Source: Conexibacter sp. CPCC 206217
GTDB lineage: Bacteria > Actinomycetota > Thermoleophilia > Solirubrobacterales > Solirubrobacteraceae
Reading direction: 5' to 3'
Length of the DNA: 64,000 nucleotides
Assembly: GCF_030646165.1 (NCBI RefSeq)
Contig: NZ_JAUTDO010000001.1
Coordinates: forward strand, 806,001-870,000
The position numbers and the translations under genes were made by a program. The notes under the pieces are model-generated. The model saw only the letters and a program-made list of their open reading frames with translations. It was not told where the DNA came from and did no database searches. Below, one piece after another: positions 41,544 through 48,776 of this stretch (its first letter is position 1; every line of letters begins with the position of its first letter).

Positions 41544-42433
41544 CGCGCCGCCTCCGCCGCTGCGCCGCGGCCGGTCAGGCCGGTCGGCCTGAGGATCAGG
41601 ATCGCGATCACGAGCGCGAACACGATCGCCGGCAGGTACGAGAGCGCGCCGTCGGGCAGCGCGACGCTCATGATCGTTTCGAGCGCGCCCAACGCAAGGC
41701 CTCCGATCACCGCGCCGTAGACGCTGCCGAGGCCGCCGAGCACGATCGCGATGAACGCCTTCAGCGTCGGATCGAGGTCCGAGCGCGGCGTCACCGCGCC
41801 CGTCTTGGCGAACCACAGCAGGCCGACGACGCCGGCGATCGCGCCGCTGATCGCGAACACGATCATCAGGATCCGGTCGGGCTTGACGCCCATCAGCCGC
41901 GCGACGTCCGGCAGCTCGGCGGCGGCGCGGATCTGAGCGCCGAGCGCGGTGCGGTTCATCAGCAGCCAGAACAGCGCCACGACGACGATCCCGCTGCCGA
42001 TCGTGACGATCTCGACGACCGGCACGCTGACGCCGCCGACGTGCACGACGTCCTTGAAGAAGCCCGGCAGCGGCAGCACTCTCGGACCCTCGGAGAACAG
42101 CAGGATCGCGACGTACTGGATCACCAGCAGCACGCCGAACGAGGTGATCAGCAGCGTGATCGGGTTGGCGCCGATGAAGGGGCGGTAGGCGAAGCGGCCC
42201 ATCGCGACGCTCAGCACGGTCACGAACAGGATCGTGATCGGCACGACGAGCGCGAACGGGACGCCGTGGTCGCCGAGCACGTAGACCGCGTACGCGGCCC
42301 ACACGAGCAGCATGCCGTAGGCGAAGTTGACGAGGTTCATGACGCTGTAGACGAGCGTCAGACCGAGCGCCAGCAGTGCGTAGGTGGAGCCGACGCTGAG
42401 CGCGTCGACGATCCGCTGGACGATCTCCGTCAC
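41540..42433 (-). CDS. livH: Branched-chain-amino-acid-type ABC transporter permease (LivH)
   Basis: 297 residues. The N-terminal segment DALSVGSTYALLALGLTLVY (about 9-28) and NLVNFAYGMLLVWAAY are LivH signatures, with about eight membrane spans and the EAA loop GGLGSVYGAVIGGLALG near residue 225. It pairs with LivM in the cytoplasmic membrane. GTG 42433 overlaps the livF stop as GTGA. Confidence 0.92.
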   Translation of the reverse strand: MTEIVQRIVDALSVGSTYALLALGLTLVYSVMNLVNFAYGMLLVWAAYAVYVLGDHGVPFALVVPITILFVTVLSVAMGRFAYRPFIGANPITLLITSFGVLLVIQYVAILLFSEGPRVLPLPGFFKDVVHVGGVSVPVVEIVTIGSGIVVVALFWLLMNRTALGAQIRAAAELPDVARLMGVKPDRILMIVFAISGAIAGVVGLLWFAKTGAVTPRSDLDPTLKAFIAIVLGGLGSVYGAVIGGLALGALETIMSVALPDGALSYLPAIVFALVIAILILRPTGLTGRGAAAEAAR

Positions 42434-43266
42434 CGGGTTTCGCTCCGTTCGGTCGCAGTCTCGATCTTGGTCTCTGCCTGCTCGATGCCGAAGTACGCCT
42501 CGAGCAGGATGTCGTCGCCCTGCATCGCGGAGGCGCGGTCCTCCAGCACCTTCTCGCCGAGCTTGAGGATGCAGGCGCGGTCGACGAACTCCAGCGCGCG
42601 CCGCGAGGACTCCTCCACGACGACGAGGCTCTGCCCCTCCTCGCGCAGTCGGTGCAGCACGTCGTAGACGTCGTTGCCGACCTTCGGCGCGAGGCCGAGG
42701 CACGGCTCGTCGAGCAGCAGCAGCCGCGGCTGCGCGATCAGCGCGCGGCCGATCGCGAGCATCTGCTGCTGGCCGCCGGACAGCTCGCCGCCCATGTTCG
42801 TGCGGCGTCTGCCGAGTACGTCGAACATCCCGTAGACGCGCTCAAGGCCCTCCGCCAGGTGGCGCTTCGCCTCCGCCGCGCCGAAGCGCCGCTTCAGCGC
42901 CGTCCCGCCGATCTTGAGGTTCTCCTCGATCGACAGGCTGGTGAAGATGCCGCGCCCCTCGGGCGCCAGCACGAGCCCGAGCCCGGCGCGCTCGTCCGCC
43001 GGCATCCCGGCGAGGTCCTGGCCGGCGAACGAGACGGAGCCCGACCACGGCGTCATCAGCCCGGCGATCGTCGCCATCAGCGTCGACTTGCCGGCGCCGT
43101 TGGCGCCCAGCACCGCGATCGCCTCGCCCGGCTGCACGACGAGCGACAGCTGCTTCAGCACCTGCGTGCGGCCGTAGCCGATCACGAGGTCTCTGACGTC
43201 CAGCAGCGGCGTGCCGACGGCGGCGTCGTCGGACAGCGCGCGGTCGCGGTCGCTGGTCGCCGTCAT
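42430..43266 (-). CDS. livF: ABC transporter ATPase (LivF type)
   Basis: 278 residues. Walker A GANGAGKST (about 54-62), the signature LSGGQQQMLAIGRAL (about 153-167) and Walker B LLLLDEPCLGLAP (about 173-185) are intact. The order of motifs and length fit LivF. An N-terminal 20-residue and a C-terminal 25-residue extension are hydrophilic. It energises the Liv-type importer. ATG 43266 overlaps the livG stop (ATGA). Confidence 0.93.
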   Translation of the reverse strand: MTATSDRDRALSDDAAVGTPLLDVRDLVIGYGRTQVLKQLSLVVQPGEAIAVLGANGAGKSTLMATIAGLMTPWSGSVSFAGQDLAGMPADERAGLGLVLAPEGRGIFTSLSIEENLKIGGTALKRRFGAAEAKRHLAEGLERVYGMFDVLGRRRTNMGGELSGGQQQMLAIGRALIAQPRLLLLDEPCLGLAPKVGNDVYDVLHRLREEGQSLVVVEESSRRALEFVDRACILKLGEKVLEDRASAMQGDDILLEAYFGIEQAETKIETATERSETR

Positions 43267-43979
43267 GGCGCGCTCCCGAGATACGCCTCGACGACGTGCT
43301 GCTGTCTGAACGCCTCCTGCGGCGGACCCTCGAAGATCACCTTGCCGTCGTCGAGCACCTGGATCCGGTCGCTCGCCGCCAGCATCAGGTTCATGTCGTG
43401 GTCGATCAGCAGGATCGAGATCTGACGCTCGCGCCGGACCTCCTGCAGCAGCTCCAGCAGCTCGGCGGTCTCGCTGTCGTTGAGGCCGGCGGCAGGCTCG
43501 TCGAGCAGCAGCACCGACGGCTCGCCGACCAGCGCGCGCGCCAGCTCGACGCGCCGCTGGTGGCCGTACGGCAGGCTGCCGACGACCGTGCGCTCGAACG
43601 GCTGCAGCCCGAGCCGCTCGATCTGCGCGGCGACGGCCGCCTTGCCGCCGTCACCGCGCCCGCCCGCCGCATTGACGCCAACGCTGACGTTCTCCTGCAC
43701 GGTCAGCTCGCCGAACAGCTTGAGGTTCTGGAAGGTGCGCGCCAAGCCAGCCTTGGCGCGCCGCATCCGCGATGCCTTCGAGATGTCCCTGCCGTGCAGC
43801 GAGACCGCGCCGCCGTCGATCTGCAGGACGCCGGAGATGCAGTTGACGAGCGTCGTCTTGCCGGAGCCGTTGGGGCCGATCAGCCCGAGGATCTCACCGT
43901 CGTCGAGCTGCAGGTCGACGCCGCCGAGCGCCGTCACCCCGCCGAACCGCTTCACCACTGCGCGTGCCTGCAGCGACAT
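43263..43979 (-). CDS. livG: ABC transporter ATPase (LivG type)
   Basis: 238 residues. Walker A GPNGSGKTT (about 35-43), the typical LivG AKAGLARTFQNLKLF segment (about 76-90), a divergent signature LPYGHQRRVELARAL (about 136-150) and Walker B VLLLDEPAAGLN (about 156-167). Together with LivF it powers uptake. It follows the binding-protein gene with a 3-bp gap. Confidence 0.93.
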   Translation of the reverse strand: MSLQARAVVKRFGGVTALGGVDLQLDDGEILGLIGPNGSGKTTLVNCISGVLQIDGGAVSLHGRDISKASRMRRAKAGLARTFQNLKLFGELTVQENVSVGVNAAGGRGDGGKAAVAAQIERLGLQPFERTVVGSLPYGHQRRVELARALVGEPSVLLLDEPAAGLNDSETAELLELLQEVRRERQISILLIDHDMNLMLAASDRIQVLDDGKVIFEGPPQEAFRQQHVVEAYLGSAP

Positions 43980-43982
43980 CGG

Positions 43983-45263
43983 CTAGTACCCGTTCGCCGA
44001 TCGCAGCTCGCCGGCGTCATAGGTGTCGAGCTGTCTGAACTCGCCACCGTCGATCCCGACGATGACGGGGTTCCAGACCGCGTAACCGTCCTGCCAGCGC
44101 AGCAGCGTCCCGCCCGGCACTCTGACGTTTCTCTGCGCGCGGATCGCGTCGGCCGCGGTCTTCGCGTCGGTCACGTCTCTCTGCTTCAGCGCCTCGGCGA
44201 TCGCCAGCATCATCTGGTAGGACTCCGGCGCGTTCGCCTGCTCCGGGAAGTGGCCGAACTTTCTCTGGTAGGCCTGCGTGAATCTGAGGATCTCCGGGTC
44301 CGTTCTGGGATCGGTGCCCGCGCCGCTGAAGTAGACCTGCACCGCGAACGCGAGGTCGTTGGACTGCGCTCTGCCGACGAGCTTGGGCAGCTCCTGCGTG
44401 TCGAGCGTGACGTTGCCGAGCACCGGCGTCGTGATGCCGGCCGCGCGCAGCTGCTTGACGAAGGTGCCGACGCCCGGGAAGGCGGCGAGCGCCTGGATCA
44501 CGTCCGGTCTGGTGCTCTTGATCTTCGAGATCGTCGAGGCGTAGTCGGACTGCCCGCCGATCGAGTCGACCTTGTCGCTGCCGACGACTCTGCCGCCGCC
44601 CGCCTCGAAGACCTTTCTGAACGTCGGGTCCTGCTCGGTGAAGTAAGCGCCGCCCGCGTCGATGACCTGGAACGCCGTTCTGTAGCCCTGGTCGAGCGCG
44701 TATCTGCCCTGTGCCAGGCCGAGCTCGATCGTCGTGATGCCGGCGTTGAAGAAGAGATCGCCGACGGCTCTGCCGAACTGCGTCGAGGAGGCAGCCGAGG
44801 ACAGCGTCAGCGCGCCCGCCTCCTGCCCGGCGCGCGCAGCGGCGATGCCGAGGTCGAAGTCGTCGGGCACGAACAGGATCTGCGCACCCTGGTCCAGCAG
44901 CGACTTCGCGACCGTCGCACCGACGGCCGGATCGGACTTCATGTCCGCCGAGATGACCTTCAGTCTGCATCCCTTGATGCCGCCGGACGCGTTGATCTGG
45001 TCGATCGCCACGAGCAGCCCTCGTCTACCCGCCAGGTCGAAGAACGACCCGGAGCCGGAGTCGGCCATGTCCATGCCGACGGTGATGCTCCCATCTCTAC
45101 ACGCGAGCGAGCGGCCTCCGCCGCTGTCGCTGCTCGCACTCGTCGATCCGCTGCTGCCCGAGCTGCTGGAGCTGTCGGAGCTGTCGGAACCGCATGCTGC
45201 GACGCCGGCGCCGAGCACCAGCGCGATGCCCAGGAGGGAGCATCGCTTGAGAAAGCCGCCCAT
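43983..45263 (-). CDS. ABC transporter substrate-binding lipoprotein (Liv/amide-type)
   Basis: 426 residues. Lipoprotein signal with Cys24 in LGAGVAAC, then a Ser/Gly-rich linker (about 25-50) and a periplasmic-binding type I fold (about 57-420). MDMADSGSGSFFDLAG at the start and DAIRAQRNVRVPGG near the end are typical. It captures the solute for LivHMGF. It is the first gene of the minus-strand array; ATG 45263 has the SD GAAGAGG. Codon use stands out: by hand count 17 of 25 Arg codons are AGA. Ligand cannot be read from sequence. Confidence 0.9.
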   Translation of the reverse strand: MGGFLKRCSLLGIALVLGAGVAACGSDSSDSSSSSGSSGSTSASSDSGGGRSLACRDGSITVGMDMADSGSGSFFDLAGRRGLLVAIDQINASGGIKGCRLKVISADMKSDPAVGATVAKSLLDQGAQILFVPDDFDLGIAAARAGQEAGALTLSSAASSTQFGRAVGDLFFNAGITTIELGLAQGRYALDQGYRTAFQVIDAGGAYFTEQDPTFRKVFEAGGGRVVGSDKVDSIGGQSDYASTISKIKSTRPDVIQALAAFPGVGTFVKQLRAAGITTPVLGNVTLDTQELPKLVGRAQSNDLAFAVQVYFSGAGTDPRTDPEILRFTQAYQRKFGHFPEQANAPESYQMMLAIAEALKQRDVTDAKTAADAIRAQRNVRVPGGTLLRWQDGYAVWNPVIVGIDGGEFRQLDTYDAGELRSANGY

Positions 45264-45272
45264 GAATACCTC

Positions 45273-45317
45273 TTCACGTAGTTATCACGATGCGTGCAGT
45301 TGTTCACTCTGCGTGCA
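45273..45317. promoter_or_regulatory. Tandem regulatory half-sites upstream of the transporter array
   Basis: ATCACGATGCGTGC (45284-45297) and TTCACTCTGCGTGC (45303-45316) are direct repeats 19 bp apart. They match the motif found at 28946-28977, 29926-29939 and 46047-46078. They lie 20-55 bp upstream of the binding-protein ATG, where they could control the whole array. No clear -35/-10 pair is visible. Confidence 0.5.
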
Positions 45318-45392
45318 TTCGACCGTATCGCACCCTCCTGGCCGCGTCAACGGCCACGAGGCGCAACTCTGCTGTGGGGGAGCATCGGTGAG

Positions 45393-46043
45393 TCACTCTG
45401 GTGCTCCTGCGGGCAGCCGCGAGGCCGCTGCACCGAGCACGGTGTAAGAAAGGCGATAGACGCGGAAGCCGTGGTAGCCGCGCAGGTTGCCGACCTGCTC
45501 GTCCCAGCCGACGGCGGCGTCGTATTCGGGCGAGTGGAACGGCAGCCGCTCGTCCTCGAGCTCGTAGATCGCGAGGAAGCGCGCTGCTGCGTCAGCGCTT
45601 GCGAAGCGCCGCGCCGAGCGCCAACCCGGACAGCCCAGGATCTCTGGCACGTGCACGTTCGAATACCACGCGTCGAACGAAACCGCATGCTCCGGCGCCA
45701 CTTCCGTAGTGATCACGTTCAGCAGCGCGGGGGTCTCGTCGTGCTCGCCGGCCCGGTCGCAGAGACGGAAGGTCTCGGCGTCGTAGTTGCGAATCCGCCG
45801 GCCGATCGACTCCTCGCGAAACGGCGTCAACTGGAGCGCCAGCTCCGCGCCCGCCTGCGTCCCGGGGGCCAGCTCGTGGATCGTCAGGTGGTCCGGCGAA
45901 CCCGTCGCGCTGCCGTAGACGAGCGCCCGCACCGCGCCGCTCTGCGCGAGCGCGCGCGGGAGATGCTCGCCGCGGTACCACTGCTCGAACGACTCCGCGT
46001 ACGCCGGGTCGACATCGAGCAGCGACAGGTGGATCAACGCCAT
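45393..46043 (-). CDS. EthD-like duplicated dimeric alpha+beta barrel protein
   Basis: 216 residues made of two similar halves. Each has a W-Y-x-x-x-H-(L/V)-P motif after the first helix (EQWYRGEHLP about 20-29; DAWYSNVHVPEIL about 126-138), the mark of EthD/DUF4286-like ferredoxin-fold proteins. EthD proteins accompany many oxidative degradation pathways with unclear roles. There is no SD; ATG 46043 lies 6 nt after TAGAGT, so the mRNA is probably leaderless. Same strand as the transporter array but separated from it by about 130 bp that includes its own regulatory site. Confidence 0.75.
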   Translation of the reverse strand: MALIHLSLLDVDPAYAESFEQWYRGEHLPRALAQSGAVRALVYGSATGSPDHLTIHELAPGTQAGAELALQLTPFREESIGRRIRNYDAETFRLCDRAGEHDETPALLNVITTEVAPEHAVSFDAWYSNVHVPEILGCPGWRSARRFASADAAARFLAIYELEDERLPFHSPEYDAAVGWDEQVGNLRGYHGFRVYRLSYTVLGAAASRLPAGAPE

Positions 46044-46046
46044 CTG

Positions 46047-46078
46047 TTCACTCTACAAAAATCTGTTCGCATTGTGAA
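46047..46078 (-). promoter_or_regulatory. Promoter/operator before the EthD-like gene
   Basis: On the minus strand, TTCACA (-35; 46073-46078), a 17-bp spacer and TAGAGT (-10; 46050-46055) sit 6 nt before the ATG. Half-sites TTCACTCTACAAAA and (reverse) TTCACAATGCGAAC face each other over exactly 32 bp, the same span as the divergent promoter at 28946-28977. Confidence 0.6.
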
Positions 46079-46188
46079 GGTTTTGATGCTGACTTCGGTG
46101 AAGAGGCCTTGAGCGAAGAGGACCGGGGTGGGCAGCCACCCAACCTCTCTGTCAAGCTCTTGCGCATGGAGCAGCTTTTAGGTCTTTC

Positions 46189-47556
46189 GTGGTGACGGGC
46201 GACGCGGAGCGGCGCGATGCCGACGTCGCGGTCGTCGGCGCCGGCATCTCCGGGCTGCACGCCGCGCGGCTGCTGACGGCGGGCGGCCTCGACGTCGTCG
46301 TGCTGGAGGGACGCGACCGGATCGGCGGCCGCACCGTCTCGGCGCCGATCGGCGCGGGCCGCCAGGTCGAGCTCGGCGGCCAGTTCGTCGCGGCGAGATA
46401 CCAACGCCTCACCGAGCTGTTGCGCGAGTTGGAGATCGACACCTTCCCGACGTACGACGACGGCGAGAACCTGCTCGACTTCGGCGACCGCCGCCGTACC
46501 TACAGCGGAGCGGTGCCGCCGCTGCCGCTGCTCGCGCTCGCCGGCATGGGGCTGGCCGAGTGGCGCCTGAACCGGATGGCGCGCAGCGTCGCGCCGCAGG
46601 CGCCGTGGACGGCGCGCCACGCCGCGCAGTGGGACGCGCAGACGTTCGGCGGCTGGCTGCAGCAGCACGGTCCGCGCAGCGGCCAGGCGCGCACGCTGCT
46701 GAACCTGCTCGCCGGCACCGTCTGGGGCGCCGAGCCGGAGCAGCTGAACCTGCTGCAGGCACTCGCCTACGCCGCCGCGGCGGGCGGCCTGCGCCAGACC
46801 GCGGGGGTGCGCGGCGGGATGCAGGAGCGGCGCATCGACGGCGGGCCTGCGCAGCTGTGCGCGGCGCTGGCCACGACCGCTGGCGAGATCCGCCTCGGGA
46901 CGACCGTGCGCGAGATCGTCCATCCGCGCGACCGCGTCGACCTGCGCGCCGACGGCCTGATCGTGCGCGCCAGGCACGCGATCGTCGCGGTACCACCGGC
47001 GCTCGTGTCGCAGATCGCGTTCGATCCGCCGCTGCCGGTCGCGCGCGACGATGCCCTGCGACGGCTGCCGGCCGGGCGCGTGACGAAGGTCGTCGCCGTC
47101 TATCCGACGCCGTTCTGGCGCGACGACGGACGCAGCGGCCAGGCGGTCAGCGACGCAGGGCCGGCCGGCGCGACGTTCGACAACTCGCCGCCGGACGGCC
47201 GCCCGGGCGTCCTGCTCGGCTTCGTGACGGGCAGACGCGCGACGGCCTTCTCCGCGCTCGCGGCGGCGGAGCGGCGGCAGTTGGTCGTGGCGCAGTTCAG
47301 ACGCCTCTTCGGCGCGGCGGCGGACCGCCCCGAGCAGTACCTCGAGCACGACTGGGCGGCCGACCCGTTCGCGCGCGGCTGCTACTTCGGACTCGCCGGC
47401 CCCGGCATGGTCAGCGCGGTCGGCGACCTGCTGGAGCAGCCGCTCGGGCGCCTGCACTGGGCCGGCGCGGAGACGACGGTGGCCTCCTACGGCGGGATGG
47501 ACGGCGCCGTGCTGGCGGGCGACCGCGTCGCCGCCGAGGTGATCGCCTCCCCATAG
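46189..47556 (+). CDS. Flavin-dependent amine oxidase (MAO-like)
   Basis: 455 residues. The dinucleotide-binding VAVVGAGISGLHAARLL (about 13-29), VLEGRDRIGGRT (about 39-50) and the C-terminal FAD signature GRLHWAGAETTVASYGGMDGAV (given in part, about 425-446) define the flavin amine oxidase superfamily. It should oxidise a primary, secondary or tertiary amine (or a ring C-N bond) to an imine, releasing H2O2. GTG 46189 is used, GTG 46192 is possible; there is no SD. It diverges from the EthD-like gene, and its place in the island suits attack on an N-containing substrate. Confidence 0.88.
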   Translation: MVTGDAERRDADVAVVGAGISGLHAARLLTAGGLDVVVLEGRDRIGGRTVSAPIGAGRQVELGGQFVAARYQRLTELLRELEIDTFPTYDDGENLLDFGDRRRTYSGAVPPLPLLALAGMGLAEWRLNRMARSVAPQAPWTARHAAQWDAQTFGGWLQQHGPRSGQARTLLNLLAGTVWGAEPEQLNLLQALAYAAAAGGLRQTAGVRGGMQERRIDGGPAQLCAALATTAGEIRLGTTVREIVHPRDRVDLRADGLIVRARHAIVAVPPALVSQIAFDPPLPVARDDALRRLPAGRVTKVVAVYPTPFWRDDGRSGQAVSDAGPAGATFDNSPPDGRPGVLLGFVTGRRATAFSALAAAERRQLVVAQFRRLFGAAADRPEQYLEHDWAADPFARGCYFGLAGPGMVSAVGDLLEQPLGRLHWAGAETTVASYGGMDGAVLAGDRVAAEVIASP

Positions 47557-47588
47557 AGCAGATTTTCTGTATAGAGTCGCGAGCGACC

Positions 47589-48776
47589 ATGATCGTCGAT
47601 TGGCACGCGCACTATCCGATGCAGGTCGTCAAGCGCCCGCGCTCGACGCTGGACCAGATGCGCAAGGTCGGCGGCCGGGCGACGCTCGGCGATCGCATAC
47701 GCGCGCTGATCATCAACGTCGCGAGCCGCTTCGCCAGCGACAAGGACGAGCACTCCGGCAACCGGATCACGGTCGACGGCATGCGCAGCGGCGGCGTCGG
47801 CGTGATGCTGTCGGTGCTGTTCCGGCCGTTCGACGAGATGGACCTGAGCAAGCCGTACGCGGCACCGCCGGCGTCGAGCTACTACGCGGGGCTGCTGCAC
47901 GACCTCGAGGCGGTCGAGGCGGACATCGCCGAGAAGGACCCGGCGGTCGTGCGGTTCGCGCGCGACGGCGCCGAGCTGGAGCAGTGCCTCCAGGACGGCG
48001 CGACGGCGATGGTCCACTGCGTCGAGGGCGGCTTCCACCTCGGAGACGGCAGCGACGAGATCGCGACGCGCTGCTCCGAGCTGGCGAGACGCGGCGTCGC
48101 GTACGTGACGGTCGCGCACCTGTTCTTCCGCCAGGTCGCGACGAACGCGCCGGCGATCCCGTTCATCCCCGACCCGCTCTACGGCGTCGTCTTCCCGCAG
48201 CGCGGCAAGGACCGCCTCACGCCGCGCGGGGAGGCGGTCGTACGCGGCCTCGTGCGCAACCGCATCCTGATCGACCTCAGCCACATGGACCCGCCCGCGA
48301 TCGCCGAGGTCGTGAGACTGCTCGACGACGAGCTCGACCCGGACGCGCAGCTGCCGCTCGTCTCCACGCACGCCGGCTACCGCTTCGGCAGACAGCGTTA
48401 CATGCACGACGACGAGACGCTGCGCGAGATCAAGCGCCGCGACGGGATAGTCGGGCTGATCATGGCCCAGCACCAGCTCAACGACGGGATCCGCAGAGAC
48501 CACACCGACACGTTCGAGCAGTCGCTGGAGGTGATCTTCAGACACGTCGACAAGATCGCGGAGGTGACCGGGAGCCACCGTCACGTCGCGATCGGGACCG
48601 ACTTCGACGGCTTCATCAAGCCGACGATGAGCGGGCTCGACACGACGGCCGACCTCGCCCGCCTCGACGCGGCGCTGCACGATCGCTACGGCGACGACGC
48701 CGAGCTGATGACCTCGCAGAACTCGCTGCGCGTGCTGCGCAGACTGTGGTCGGCGGCAGGTCCGCCCGGGCGATGA
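47589..48776 (+). CDS. Peptidase M19 (membrane/renal dipeptidase family)
   Basis: 395 residues. Metal-site residues are visible in order: DWHAHYP (about 4-10), the bridging Glu in HCVEGGFH (about 141-148), His in LIDLSHMD (about 229-236), His in STHAGYRF (about 259-266), and Asp in IGTDFDG (about 339-345). These cytoplasmic or secreted zinc enzymes hydrolyse dipeptides or cyclic amide-like bonds; there is no signal peptide here. TAGAGT (47572-47577) lies 11 nt before ATG 47589. The gene is coupled by ATGA to the following flavoprotein gene. Arg is often AGA. Confidence 0.88.
   Translation: MIVDWHAHYPMQVVKRPRSTLDQMRKVGGRATLGDRIRALIINVASRFASDKDEHSGNRITVDGMRSGGVGVMLSVLFRPFDEMDLSKPYAAPPASSYYAGLLHDLEAVEADIAEKDPAVVRFARDGAELEQCLQDGATAMVHCVEGGFHLGDGSDEIATRCSELARRGVAYVTVAHLFFRQVATNAPAIPFIPDPLYGVVFPQRGKDRLTPRGEAVVRGLVRNRILIDLSHMDPPAIAEVVRLLDDELDPDAQLPLVSTHAGYRFGRQRYMHDDETLREIKRRDGIVGLIMAQHQLNDGIRRDHTDTFEQSLEVIFRHVDKIAEVTGSHRHVAIGTDFDGFIKPTMSGLDTTADLARLDAALHDRYGDDAELMTSQNSLRVLRRLWSAAGPPGR

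Noticed and set aside
46126..46141. GGGTGG-GCAG-CCACCC palindrome between the EthD-like and amine-oxidase genes
   Set aside because: Only 6-bp arms, no second copy and no suitable promoter next to it; not enough to call a site.
47600..48772. N-terminal extension of the FAD-linked oxidase frame
   Set aside because: It overlaps the well-supported M19 peptidase in another frame and has no domain content; ATG 48773 follows the M19 stop directly.
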